Source of the DNA: Salinispora arenicola
GTDB taxonomy: Bacteria > Actinomycetota > Actinomycetes > Mycobacteriales > Micromonosporaceae
Length of the DNA stretch: 64,000 bases
Direction: 5' to 3'
Assembly (NCBI RefSeq): GCF_006716065.1
Contig: NZ_VFOL01000001.1
Span: forward strand, 62,001-126,000
Part shown: in pieces, positions 1 to 10,542 of the stretch
Layout of the letters: each line of letters opens with the position of its first letter
Numbering within the stretch: the stretch's first letter is position 1
The notes under the pieces: generated by a model
The model's database searches: none
Told to the model about the DNA's origin: nothing
What the model saw: only the letters and a program-made list of their open reading frames with translations
Translations under genes and position numbers: made by a program

Positions 1-968
<968 letters not shown>

Positions 969-1020
969 TCACCGCCAGCGGGCGCCGGTAGACCCCATCC
1001 CACCGACCGGGCCCGGTGAA

Positions 1021-2100
1021 TCAGCGGACGAGGCGGCCGCGGAGGACGACGCGGGTGGGGGACCGGACGACACGGAGGTCTCGGCGTGGGTCCTCCGGGT
1101 AGACGACCAGATCGGCCAGGCCCCCCTCGACCAGGCCGGGGAACCCGAGCCACTCGCGGGCCTGCCAGGACGCGGCGGCAAGGACGGCCTCGGCGGGCAT
1201 GCCGGCCCGTTCGTGCAGCAACAGCATCTCCTCGGCGGCGAGACCGTGCGCGATGCCGCCGCCGGCGTCCGTGCCGACGTAGATCGGCACACCGGCCTGG
1301 TACGCGGCGCGGACCACGTCGGGGAAGCGGTCCCGCAGGGCGAGCATGTGGTCGGCGTAGCCAGGGAACTTCGCCCGCGCCTGGTCGGCGATCCCACCGA
1401 AGGTTCGTATGTTGATCATTGTGGGCACGAGCGCGGTGCCCTGCCGGGCCATCAGGTCGATCAGGTCCAGGCTCAGGCCGGTGCCGTGTTCCACCGAGTC
1501 GACCCCGGCCCGCACCATGATCTCGACGGCGGCCTCGGAGAAGGTGTGCACCGCGGCACGCGCCCCGGCGGCGTGCGCGGCCCGGACCGCAGCGGCCATG
1601 GTGTCCGCGTCCCAGGCCGGGGCCAGGTCGCCGACGCCGCGATCGATCCAGTCGCCAACCAGCTTGACCCAGCCGTTGCCGGCTCGGGCCTGCCCGGTGA
1701 CGGTAGCGGTCACCTCGGCCGCACCGACCTCCACCCCGATGTTGCGCAGGTACCGCTTCGGCGGGGCGATGTGCCGACCCGCGCGGGCCAGCCGCGGCAG
1801 GTCCGGGGCGTCGTCGAGTTCCGGGTACGGGTACGGGGAACCGGCGTCGCGGATGGCGAGCACCCCGGCGTCGCGGTCGGTACGGGCCAGGTCGCGGGCC
1901 TGGTCGATCGAGCTGACCGGCGCCCCGCCTCGGGCGATGCCGATGTGGCAGTGCGCGTCGGTCAGGCCGGGGAGCAGGAAGCCGCCGTCGGCGACGGTCT
2001 CCGCGCCGGCCACCGGCTCGAAGGTCACCCGATCGCCGACCAGCCAGATGTCCCGGACCTCGTCCTCGGGCAGGAGCACACCGCGCACGTGCAGAACCAT
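1021..2100 (-). CDS. Amidohydrolase-family metal-dependent hydrolase
   Basis: A 359-residue member of the amidohydrolase (imidazolonepropionase/dihydroorotase-like) superfamily. The metal-binding motif DAHCHIG follows a short beta domain, at about residue 48. A histidine in AAVHTFSEAA, the motif SVEHGTG and a late aspartate in YVGTDAGGG complete the usual metal and catalytic set, so the enzyme should be active on a cyclic amide, amidine or ester. The substrate cannot be read from sequence. It starts at an ATG with TAGGA about 9 bases upstream. It lies in the same direction as ffh but is separated from it by about 170 bases. Confidence 0.85.
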   Translation of the reverse strand: MVLHVRGVLLPEDEVRDIWLVGDRVTFEPVAGAETVADGGFLLPGLTDAHCHIGIARGGAPVSSIDQARDLARTDRDAGVLAIRDAGSPYPYPELDDAPDLPRLARAGRHIAPPKRYLRNIGVEVGAAEVTATVTGQARAGNGWVKLVGDWIDRGVGDLAPAWDADTMAAAVRAAHAAGARAAVHTFSEAAVEIMVRAGVDSVEHGTGLSLDLIDLMARQGTALVPTMINIRTFGGIADQARAKFPGYADHMLALRDRFPDVVRAAYQAGVPIYVGTDAGGGIAHGLAAEEMLLLHERAGMPAEAVLAAASWQAREWLGFPGLVEGGLADLVVYPEDPRRDLRVVRSPTRVVLRGRLVR

Positions 2101-2267
2101 GGGTTCAGTCCTACCCGATCGTCCGACGCGGCGCGCGGGCAGGCCGCCGCCGGACCATCCCGGCAGGTGCCGGGTCGACCACGGTCACCGCCATCGACCT
2201 CGGCGACCCTGCCCCGGCGCGGTCCGCCGCCGGAGCGACCGGTGCCCCGACCCCCGCTACGGCCCGG

Positions 2268-3812
2268 TCAACGGGGGCGCTGGTCTCCCTTGCCGAGCTT
2301 GTTGAAGTCGATCTTCGGAAGCTTGAAGCCCGGCGGCAGGCCCTGGCCGGCCAGGTCGTCGGGGCCCAGGCCGGGGGGCAGTTGCGGCATGCCACCGGGA
2401 AGACCACCGCGCGTTCCCGCACCGGCCCGCGACCGACCGCCGCCCTTCGCGCCCTTGCGCTTGTTCTTTGGCGACTTGGTCGCCTTGCGGCGCCCCCCGG
2501 GCAGGCCCATCATGCCGCCCATCTGCTTCATCATCTTCTGCGCGTCGGTGAATCGGTTGAGTAGCTGGTTGACGTCCATCACGGTGACGCCGGAGCCGTT
2601 CGCGATACGGGCCCGGCGCGATCCGTTGATGATCTTAGGGTTGGTGCGCTCGGCCGGGGTCATCGACCGGATGATCGCGGTCACCCGGTCGAAGTGCTTG
2701 TCGTCCAGCTCGGCGAGCTGGTCCTTCATCTGCCCCATGCCGGGCATCATGGACAGCACGTTGGCGATCGGACCCATCCGCCGAACCGCGATGAGCTGGT
2801 CGAGGAAGTCCTCCAGGGTGAACTGCTCGCCGCCCATCAGCTTGGCGGTCATCTTTTCCTTCTGATCGACGTCGAAGGCCTGTTCGGCCTGCTCGATCAG
2901 GGTGAGGACGTCGCCCATGCCGAGAATCCGGCTGGCCATCCGGTCGGGGTGGAAGACGTCGAAGTCCTCCAGTTTCTCGCCGGTCGAGGCGAACAGGATC
3001 GGCTGGCCGGTGACCTCCCGCACCGACAGCGCGGCGCCACCGCGGGCGTCGCCGTCGAGCTTGGAGAGGACCACGCCGGTGATACCCACGCCGTCACGGA
3101 ACGCCTCCGCGGTACGGACCGCGTCCTGGCCGACCATGGCGTCGATGACGAAGATGACCTCGTCCGGGTCGACCGCGTCGCGGATGTCGGCGGCCTGCCG
3201 CATCATCTCGGCGTCGATACCGAGGCGGCCGGCCGTGTCCACAATGACGACGTCCCGGGCGGCCCGGCGCGCGTGCTCGATCGAGGCCTGGGCCACCTGC
3301 ACCGGGTCGCCGACGCCGTTGCCCGGCTCCGGGGCGTACACCTCGACGCCAGCGCGGCCACCGAGCACCTGCAGCTGCCCGACGGCGTTGGGACGTTGGA
3401 GGTCGGCGGCCACCAGCAACGGCTGGTGGCCCTGGCCGCGCAGCCAGCTGGCCAGCTTGCCGGCGAGGGTGGTCTTGCCGGAGCCCTGGAGCCCGGCCAG
3501 CATGATCACGGTCGGCGGCTGCTTGGCGAACTGGAGCCGCCGCCCCTCACCACCGAGGACATTGATCAGCTCCTCGTTGACGATCTTGATGATCTGCTGG
3601 GCCGGGTTCAACGCCTGGGAGACCTCGGCGCCCCGCGCCCGCTCCTTGACCCTCGCGATGAAGCCCTTGACCACCGGTAGCGCGACGTCCGCCTCCAACA
3701 ACGCGAGACGGATCTCGCGGGCCGTGGCGTCGATGTCAGCGTCGGTGAGCCGCCCCTTACCGCGAAGCTTGGTGAAGATCCCGGACAGGCGGTCACTCAA
3801 GGTGTCAAACAC
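2268..3812 (-). CDS. ffh: Signal recognition particle protein Ffh (SRP54 GTPase)
   Basis: The GTPase of the signal recognition particle. It binds signal sequences and 4.5S RNA and delivers ribosomes to FtsY at the membrane. The 514-residue protein shows the N domain, the P-loop GLQGSGKTTLAGKLA (about 105-120), the motifs DTAGRLG and TKLDG-like SKLDGDARGG, and a Met-rich M domain (FTDAQKMMKQMGGMMG). The C-terminus is longer and more basic, rich in Gly, Lys and Pro, as in other actinobacteria. The start is GTG at 3810-3812. No SRP RNA gene was recognised in the window. ftsY, its receptor, lies 5.4 kb away on the same strand. Confidence 0.97.
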   Translation of the reverse strand: MFDTLSDRLSGIFTKLRGKGRLTDADIDATAREIRLALLEADVALPVVKGFIARVKERARGAEVSQALNPAQQIIKIVNEELINVLGGEGRRLQFAKQPPTVIMLAGLQGSGKTTLAGKLASWLRGQGHQPLLVAADLQRPNAVGQLQVLGGRAGVEVYAPEPGNGVGDPVQVAQASIEHARRAARDVVIVDTAGRLGIDAEMMRQAADIRDAVDPDEVIFVIDAMVGQDAVRTAEAFRDGVGITGVVLSKLDGDARGGAALSVREVTGQPILFASTGEKLEDFDVFHPDRMASRILGMGDVLTLIEQAEQAFDVDQKEKMTAKLMGGEQFTLEDFLDQLIAVRRMGPIANVLSMMPGMGQMKDQLAELDDKHFDRVTAIIRSMTPAERTNPKIINGSRRARIANGSGVTVMDVNQLLNRFTDAQKMMKQMGGMMGLPGGRRKATKSPKNKRKGAKGGGRSRAGAGTRGGLPGGMPQLPPGLGPDDLAGQGLPPGFKLPKIDFNKLGKGDQRPR

Positions 3813-3978
3813 GCGAACATCCCGTTTGTCAGAGTTCTGATGAGCACGAGCGTGGCCGGGCGAGCTGTCCAGCCACCGCTAGGGTATCCGGCCTGCGACA
3901 GGCCCGCTTCCGGCCGGCACACCCAAGCGTTCGCGGCACCTTCCCGCGCACCGGCAGCCGGGCCCGGCTGCCTCCCGA

Positions 3979-6273
3979 TCACTGTGCCGCGGCCAGGACG
4001 GCGGCGGAGATCCGGTCCCGGGTTCCGGCGTCCGGCCAGCCACCGACCAGGTAGAACGCGTCCACCACATCAGCACCGAGGGTGGAGATCCGCGCCGCCC
4101 GCAGCTGCGCGCCCGCCTCGTCCAGTGCACCGCTGACCCGATAGAGCAGACCGACCGCGTCGGCCGCCCGCAGCTCCAACACCACCGCGTCGGTGGCCGC
4201 CTCCCGGTGCCACCCGACCCGGGGCGCGGCCCCCGCGCTTCGGGCGGCGAGTGCCCGACCCCGCAGGCGCTGGATGACCGACACGTCGCCGGTCACCGCC
4301 CGCCGCAGGTCGGCGCCGAGCGCGACCGGATCCGGTGCGAGGCCGTACCGGGGCTGCACCCGGAACTCGACCAACGCCCGCCCGAACACTGTCGAGGCAT
4401 CCGCGGAGACCACGTCGAGTCGGTGCAGGGCCAGGCAACCGGCCACCGTCGTGAGCAGGCCACGCCGGTCCGCCGCGGCCACCGCCACCCTGTCCCCGGT
4501 CAGCCGTACGACCGGCAGCGGGCCGGTGACCAGCGCCGGGTCCGGGGCGGGCGGTTCGGGTACGGCACCGGTGTCCAGTGTGGTACGGACCCGGGCGACC
4601 AGGTCGGCGACAAGTCGCCCCTTCCAGTGCGACCAGGCGGCCGGCCCGGTGGCCGCCGCGTCAGCCTGGACCAGGGCGTGCAGCAGTTCCAGGGTGCTGG
4701 TGTCGGCGACCTTCGTGGCCACGTCGGCGATGGTCAACGGGTCGGCGAGGTCGCGGCGGGTCGCCACCTCGGGCAGGAGCAGGTGCAGCCGGACCAGCCG
4801 GCCGATCAGCGCCACCTCGGACGCGGGCAGACCGATCCGGGCCGCGACCGCCTCCGCGATCGGCGCACCGACCTGGCTGTGGTCACCGGGTAGTCCCTTC
4901 CCCACGTCGTGCAGCAGGGCACCGAGCAGGAGCAGGTCCGGTCGGTCCACGTCCCGGGTGTGCCGACCGGCCTCACCCGCGGTCTGCACCAGGTGCCGGT
5001 CGAGGGTGAACCGGTGAACCGGGTTGTGCTGCGGCAGGCTGCGCACCCGGGTCCACTCCGGCAACCAGCCGTCGACCAGCCCGTACCGGTCGCAGGTCTC
5101 CCACGCCGGGACCAGACCCGGTCCGGCCCCCAGCAGCGTGATCAGGGCGACCCGTGCCTCAGCCGGCCACGGGGTGGGCAACGGTGGGCAGTAGGCGGCC
5201 AGCCACTCGCAGGTGGCCCGCGCGACCGGGAGGCCGGTGGTCGCCGCCGCGGCGGCGACCCGCAGGGACAGGCTTGGGTCCGGACGTGCCCCGATCACGG
5301 TACGGGCGAGAACCAGCTCACCGTCGTGTACGACCACGTCCCGGGCCACCGGTCGGCGGACTGGCCGCCCGTCGGCCCCCCGACGTCCGGCGCGGAGCCG
5401 GTCAGCCGCTCGGAAGGCATCGTCGAGGGCGTGGCGGACGGTCCGGGCGTCGCTGGCGACCCGCCGCAGCAGCACATCACCCGCGTCCACTGTCCCCGGC
5501 GACGGGTCGGGAGCCGGCTGGCGCAGCCCGAGCAGGGTGGCGACGCCGTCGCGTTCCTGGGCGACCAGCCGGTCGACCCGACGGCCGGCCCGGAGGTGCA
5601 GGGCGTCGCGGGTATCCAGGAGCCGCAGGTGGGCGGCACGAACCGCGGGGCGCAGTGCGGTGGTGACGCCGGCGAGGGCAATCGCCCGGAGGATGCCTAC
5701 GTCGCGCAGCCCGCCGGCGGCCTCCTTGAGGTCACCCTCGAGCAGAAAGGCCAGCTCTCCGTGGGCCGCCCACCGGGTGGCGGTGATCTCGCGCAGCCCC
5801 GGCAGCCGGCGCACGGCGGTACGTCGCCACTGCTCAGCGGCTGAACGAACCAGCCGGCCGGCGAGGTCCTCGTCACCTGCGACGAAACGGGCGTCGAGCA
5901 GGCCGAGGGCCGCCCTGAGGTCGTCCTGGGCGACCGCGAGCGCCTCAGCGACGGTTCGTACCGAGTGGTCGAGCCGTAGCCCGGCGTCCCACACCGGGTA
6001 CCAGATGCCGGCTGCCAGCTCGTCCACATCGGGTGCACCGGCGTGCAGCAGCAGCAGGTCGAGGTCCCCGTACGGGGCGCACTGCCGGCGGCCGAGCCCA
6101 CCCACCGCGACCAGGGCGACCCCTTCCCGCCTGGGCAGCAACCCGGCGAGCCAACCGTCGATCGCCGCTGCCCGCGCCGCCCGCGCGGCAGCGTCGATCC
6201 CCCCGGGAAGACCGACGACCTCGTTGATCAGGAGGTCCGGTCCGGCCGCACTCTTCTTGATCAACGAGGTCAT
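3979..6273 (-). CDS. glnD: PII nucleotidyltransferase / uridylyl-removing enzyme GlnD
   Basis: Nitrogen-sensing bifunctional enzyme that modifies and demodifies the PII protein. The 764 residues contain, in order, a nucleotidyltransferase domain with GGLGRRQ and YGDLDLLLL (about 58-80), a central helical region, an HD domain with LLHDVGKG (about 456), and two C-terminal ACT domains that would bind glutamine. In actinobacteria the modification of PII is usually adenylylation, so the uridylyltransferase name is historical. The gene follows glnB by 34 bases and ends the amt-glnB-glnD operon. The start ATG has GAAGG about 8 bases upstream. The length is a little below that of enterobacterial GlnD. 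Confidence 0.95.
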   Translation of the reverse strand: MTSLIKKSAAGPDLLINEVVGLPGGIDAAARAARAAAIDGWLAGLLPRREGVALVAVGGLGRRQCAPYGDLDLLLLHAGAPDVDELAAGIWYPVWDAGLRLDHSVRTVAEALAVAQDDLRAALGLLDARFVAGDEDLAGRLVRSAAEQWRRTAVRRLPGLREITATRWAAHGELAFLLEGDLKEAAGGLRDVGILRAIALAGVTTALRPAVRAAHLRLLDTRDALHLRAGRRVDRLVAQERDGVATLLGLRQPAPDPSPGTVDAGDVLLRRVASDARTVRHALDDAFRAADRLRAGRRGADGRPVRRPVARDVVVHDGELVLARTVIGARPDPSLSLRVAAAAATTGLPVARATCEWLAAYCPPLPTPWPAEARVALITLLGAGPGLVPAWETCDRYGLVDGWLPEWTRVRSLPQHNPVHRFTLDRHLVQTAGEAGRHTRDVDRPDLLLLGALLHDVGKGLPGDHSQVGAPIAEAVAARIGLPASEVALIGRLVRLHLLLPEVATRRDLADPLTIADVATKVADTSTLELLHALVQADAAATGPAAWSHWKGRLVADLVARVRTTLDTGAVPEPPAPDPALVTGPLPVVRLTGDRVAVAAADRRGLLTTVAGCLALHRLDVVSADASTVFGRALVEFRVQPRYGLAPDPVALGADLRRAVTGDVSVIQRLRGRALAARSAGAAPRVGWHREAATDAVVLELRAADAVGLLYRVSGALDEAGAQLRAARISTLGADVVDAFYLVGGWPDAGTRDRISAAVLAAAQ

Positions 6274-6307
6274 CCGTTTCTACCTTCAGCCGTGGCGCAG
6301 GCCGCGC

Positions 6308-6706
<399 letters not shown>

Positions 6707-8143
6707 TCACCACCGCCGCTGCCCCGTCGCGTCGGCGCCTTCCCCGCCCGCTGAGTCGGGGTGGCCGTGCCGACCCCCCGCCGGCCAGCCCGCCGCGACC
6801 TGCTCGGCGCCGGGGGCGCCGGTCTGGCCGGCCGGCCTCCCGCCGGTCAGACCGGCCGCCGCAAACGCGCCTCCGCCTGCGGAGCCAGCGGCCGGGGAGA
6901 GGTCGTAACCGCTCTCGGCGTGCTCGGCGATGTCGATCCCCTCGACCTCGGCCTGCTCGCTCACCCGGAAGCCGATGGTCTTCTGGATGACGAAGGCGAG
7001 GACGAACGCCACCACGAACGAGTAGCCGGTGACGATCAGCCCGCTCACTGCCTGGACGCCCAGCTGGGTCACCCCGCCCCCGTAGAACAGGCCCTCGTTA
7101 CTGACCAGGGAGCTGACCGAGGAGGTGCCGAACAAACCGATCCACAGGCACCCGATCCAACCGCCGACGAAGTGCACGCCGACGACGTCGAGCGAGTCGT
7201 CGTAGCCCAGCCGGTACTTCAGGCCCACCGCCAACGCGCAGACCGCACCGGCGACCAGGCCGAGCAGCACCGCGGCCCACGGCGTGACGAAGGCACAGGC
7301 CGGGGTGATCGCGACCAGCCCGGCAATGGCGCCGGACGAGGCGCCGACCAGGGTGGGCCGGCCGTCGCGCGCCTTCTCCACCAGCAACCAGCCGAGTACG
7401 GCGGCGGCAGTCGCCACCTGGGTGTTGACGAAGGCCAGACCGGTTGTCAGGTCAGCGGTCAGCTCGGAGCCGGCGTTGAAGCCGAACCAACCGAACCAGA
7501 GCAGGCCGGCGCCGAGCGCGACCATCGGGACGTTGTGCGGCTTCATGGTCTCCCGGGGCCAGCCGAGCCGCCGGCCCAGCACCAGCACCAGGGCCAGCGC
7601 CGCCGCGCCGGCGTTGATGTGCACCGCGGTGCCACCGGCGAAGTCGAGCGCGCCCAGATTCGCACCGATGAATCCGCCGCCCCACACCCAGTGGGCGACC
7701 GGGAAGTAGACCAGGCTCGCCCAGCCGACGACGAACAGCAGCCAGCCGGAGAACTTGGCCCGGTCCGAGATCGCACCGCTGATGAGGGCGACCGTGATGA
7801 CAGCGAACATCATCTGGAACGCCATGAACACGTAGAGCGGGACTCCGGTCTCGCCCCACAGATCGGTCTCCGCCATGAACGTCTTGGTACCGAGGTACTG
7901 GCCGAGGTCACCGATGACCCCGCCCTGGTCCTCGCCGAAGGCGGCGGAGAAACCGTAGAACAACCACAGAATGCTGACGAGCCCGATCGCGGAGAAGCTC
8001 ATCATGATCATATTGAGGACGCCCTTGGCCCGGTTGAGGCCGCCGTAGAACAGCGCCAGCCCGGGCGTCATGAGCAGCACGATCGCGCTCGACACCAGCA
8101 ACCACGCGGTGTTGCCGGTGTCGATGGTCGGTGCTTCAGGCAC
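6707..8143 (-). CDS. amt: Ammonium transporter
   Basis: Integral membrane ammonium channel, 478 residues, with the eleven-helix Amt/Rh pattern. Conserved pieces include FYGGLNRAKGVLN near the N-terminus, DFAGGTAVHINAG (the first pore histidine region) and VGVHFVGGWIG (the second pore histidine). The cytoplasmic tail is long and rich in Gly and Ala. It starts at GTG 8141-8143 with an excellent AGGAGG six bases upstream. It is the first gene of amt-glnB-glnD, the standard arrangement in which PII plugs the channel when nitrogen is plentiful. The upstream region holds a candidate GlnR box. Confidence 0.96.
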   Translation of the reverse strand: MPEAPTIDTGNTAWLLVSSAIVLLMTPGLALFYGGLNRAKGVLNMIMMSFSAIGLVSILWLFYGFSAAFGEDQGGVIGDLGQYLGTKTFMAETDLWGETGVPLYVFMAFQMMFAVITVALISGAISDRAKFSGWLLFVVGWASLVYFPVAHWVWGGGFIGANLGALDFAGGTAVHINAGAAALALVLVLGRRLGWPRETMKPHNVPMVALGAGLLWFGWFGFNAGSELTADLTTGLAFVNTQVATAAAVLGWLLVEKARDGRPTLVGASSGAIAGLVAITPACAFVTPWAAVLLGLVAGAVCALAVGLKYRLGYDDSLDVVGVHFVGGWIGCLWIGLFGTSSVSSLVSNEGLFYGGGVTQLGVQAVSGLIVTGYSFVVAFVLAFVIQKTIGFRVSEQAEVEGIDIAEHAESGYDLSPAAGSAGGGAFAAAGLTGGRPAGQTGAPGAEQVAAGWPAGGRHGHPDSAGGEGADATGQRRW

Positions 8144-8337
8144 ACTGGCCTCCTAACGTGAAGTTCCCTCCTCCCGGCTTCCGAGGCAGCATCGCCCGGC
8201 CACCGGTTATCCGGAAGCCTGCTCGTTTCCTGTTTCCCGCAGCATCACCCGTCGATTTCCAACCGGTGACGAACTGTTTCGTACGTGTGAAGAAAGCCGC
8301 TGTTGGCCGGACGGATGATGCCGCGATCACCCGATCG
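8144..8337 (-). promoter_or_regulatory. amt upstream region with candidate GlnR box (8255-8280)
   Basis: This 194-base interval precedes the nitrogen operon. On the minus strand the sequence GTCAC-6 bases-GAAAT (8255-8270) fits the actinobacterial GlnR a-site/b-site pattern GTnAC-n6-GnAAC with one mismatch. A GAAAC half-site (8276-8280) precedes it, one base off the ideal spacing. GlnR is the usual activator of amt-glnK-glnD in actinomycetes. Direct evidence of binding is lacking. Confidence 0.4.
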
Positions 8338-9198
8338 TCAGCGCAATGCGCTCTCAAGAATGTGCTGCTCGTAGTCGAGCAGGCGCAGGTCCCGCATCGG
8401 ACGGCGGAGGTGCCCCCGAGCCACGATCCGGACGAAGGCCGGATCCCCGGCGGCGGCCATCCGACGGATGCCCTCCACATGGTCGACGATCCGCTTGCGA
8501 ATGGCCCGGACCAGCCGGTGCCGGTCGCGTGGGATGAGCCCGTACGCGTCGGCGAAGAGCCGCAGCCGACGTGGCCGGTCCGGGCGCCGCCACCCAAGGG
8601 TGATCGAGTCGCGGTCGGCGAAGACCGGCACCCAGGTCCAGGCCGCGTACGCGACGTCGTAGATCCGGGCGCCAGGCGAGGCGAGGTCGAAATCGATCAG
8701 CCCGAGGGTGCCGTCCGGACGCCAGATCACATTGTGCGGTGCGGCGTCGTGGTGACAGATCACCTCGGTGTCGGGTGGTGGTGGCCCCAGGGAGCGCCAC
8801 CTCGCCCCGGCCGGCGGGACGAAGCCGTACTGCGCGTCATGGAACATCCGCAGCATCGTGGCGACCGTCACCAACGCCGCGTCGGTGACCCAGTGCGGGG
8901 CCAACGGGTACTCCCCGCACTCCCCCTCCAGGTACGACAGCACCTCACGGTTGCGCTCGTCCATCCCCAGGACCCGGGGCGCGCCGGTGAACCCCGCGTA
9001 CTCCAGGTGCCGCAGCAGGGCGTGCACCGAAGGGGTCCACGGTCCGGCGTTACGCCGGACCGTGTCCCCGACCCGGACCACCGTGCTCACGTTGCCGCCG
9101 TGCAGCGGAATCTCCTGTGACGTCACGTACGGTCTGCCGAGGCGGGACGCCGGGTGGTGCGGGTCGTGCCACCCGACGTGAGCGCGATCGTCGGTCAT
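8338..9198 (-). CDS. APH-family phosphotransferase (aminoglycoside kinase-like)
   Basis: A 286-residue protein kinase-like-fold phosphotransferase. The catalytic loop ICHHDAAPHNVIW and the following LIDFDLASPG (the metal-binding Asp) are the Brenner and DFG-equivalent motifs of the APH/choline kinase family. The natural substrate is unknown. Chromosomal members of this family are often not resistance enzymes. The start at 9196-9198 is chosen because a longer frame (to 9306) would run into ftsY and its first 36 codons show no family similarity. It lies 10 bases downstream of the ftsY stop and may be cotranscribed with it. Confidence 0.8.
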   Translation of the reverse strand: MTDDRAHVGWHDPHHPASRLGRPYVTSQEIPLHGGNVSTVVRVGDTVRRNAGPWTPSVHALLRHLEYAGFTGAPRVLGMDERNREVLSYLEGECGEYPLAPHWVTDAALVTVATMLRMFHDAQYGFVPPAGARWRSLGPPPPDTEVICHHDAAPHNVIWRPDGTLGLIDFDLASPGARIYDVAYAAWTWVPVFADRDSITLGWRRPDRPRRLRLFADAYGLIPRDRHRLVRAIRKRIVDHVEGIRRMAAAGDPAFVRIVARGHLRRPMRDLRLLDYEQHILESALR

Positions 9199-9208
9199 CA
9201 GCGCGAGG

Positions 9209-10396
9209 TTACGCGTCCGGTCCGGCCGCCTCGGCGCCCAGCAACGCATCAACGAACTGGGCGGGGTCGAACGGGGCCAGATCGTCCTTGCCCTCACCGA
9301 GACCAACCAACTTCACCGGAATGCCCAGCTTCCGCTGCACGGCGATCACGATGCCGCCCTTGGCCGTGCCGTCGAGCTTGGTCAGCGCGACACCCGTCAC
9401 GTCCACCGCCTCGGTGAACACCCGCGCCTGCTCCAGGCCGTTCTGGCCAGTGGTGGCATCGAGGATCAGCAGCGTCTCGTCGATCGGGCCGTGCTTCTCC
9501 ACCACCCGCTTGACCTTGCCCAGCTCGTCCATCAGGCCGACCTTGTTCTGTAGTCGACCGGCCGTGTCGATCAGCACCGTGTCCACCCCGGTCTCGATAC
9601 CGCGTTTGACCGCGTCGAAGGCGACGCTGGCCGGGTCGGCCCCCTCCGGGCCACGGACGGTCTCGGCGCCCACCCGGCCCGCCCACGTCTCCAACTGGTC
9701 CGCGGCGGCGGCACGAAACGTGTCGGCCGCGCCGAGGATCACACTCCGGCCATCCGCTACCAGCACCCGGGCGACCTTGCCGCAGGTGGTGGTCTTCCCG
9801 GCGCCGTTGACCCCGACCACCAGCAGCACCGCCGGCACGCCGTCCTTCGGTGCCGTGTTCAGGGCACGGTCCAACTCCGGGTCGAGGGCGTTGACCAGCT
9901 CGGTGGCGAGCAGTGCACGCAACTCGGTGACGGTGCGGGTGCCGAGCACCCGGGTCCGCTCGCGGAGCCGGTCAACGATCTCCCGGGTCGAGTCGATACC
10001 GACGTCGGCGGTGATCAGGCTGTCCTCGATCTCCTCCCAGGTGTCCTCATCGAGGCGGTCCCGGCTGAGCAGGCCCAGCAGCCCCTTGCCGAACACGCTC
10101 TGCGAGCGGGACAGCCGGGATCGAAGCCGGACCAACCGTCCGGCGGTCGGCTCCGGCACCTCCACCGGCACCTCCACCGGGGGTGCCGGCGGCGGCTCGA
10201 CCAGGATCCCGGTGGGCGTCTGCGCCTCGGCCGCCTCGACGGGCGGCCCGGCGAGGTCCTCCTCGGCACGGGTCTCGACCTCCGTCGTCGGCAGCGGCGG
10301 CTCGGGGCGACGGCGCAGCTTCGGCGCCACCAGCCCGACGGCGCCGAGAATCAGCACGCCGAGCAGGGCGAGTGCGATGAGGAGGTATTCCGTCAT
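9209..10396 (-). CDS. ftsY: Signal recognition particle receptor FtsY
   Basis: SRP receptor GTPase, 395 residues, that docks ribosome-SRP complexes to the membrane. An N-terminal hydrophobic segment (about 4-24) followed by a Pro/Glu-rich acidic linker gives membrane association. The NG domain follows, with P-loop GVNGAGKTTTCGK (about 193), DTFRAAAADQL, DTAGRLQNK and TKLDGTAKGG. A real membrane-spanning helix at the N-terminus is common in actinobacterial FtsY and absent from E. coli. ATG start at 10394-10396. Confidence 0.97.
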   Translation of the reverse strand: MTEYLLIALALLGVLILGAVGLVAPKLRRRPEPPLPTTEVETRAEEDLAGPPVEAAEAQTPTGILVEPPPAPPVEVPVEVPEPTAGRLVRLRSRLSRSQSVFGKGLLGLLSRDRLDEDTWEEIEDSLITADVGIDSTREIVDRLRERTRVLGTRTVTELRALLATELVNALDPELDRALNTAPKDGVPAVLLVVGVNGAGKTTTCGKVARVLVADGRSVILGAADTFRAAAADQLETWAGRVGAETVRGPEGADPASVAFDAVKRGIETGVDTVLIDTAGRLQNKVGLMDELGKVKRVVEKHGPIDETLLILDATTGQNGLEQARVFTEAVDVTGVALTKLDGTAKGGIVIAVQRKLGIPVKLVGLGEGKDDLAPFDPAQFVDALLGAEAAGPDA

Positions 10397-10542
10397 GCCG
10401 AAATCCTGTCAGACGCGGGCGACTGCGTCTTCACCACCGCACGCCCGCCGGTAACCGGCGGGCGCTAGGCTCGTCCTCACCGCAGTGGTGCGACCGCCAG
10501 CCGGGTAGCGACGACGAACGACCAGCCACCGGGAGGTCCACC

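Noticed and set aside
6761..8161. Long plus-strand frame opposite amt
   Set aside because: It is fully antisense to a clear ammonium transporter. The predicted product is hydrophilic and repetitive.
8338..9198. Aminoglycoside resistance gene
   Set aside because: The APH fold is shared by many housekeeping kinases. Nothing in the sequence or neighbourhood indicates resistance or recent transfer.
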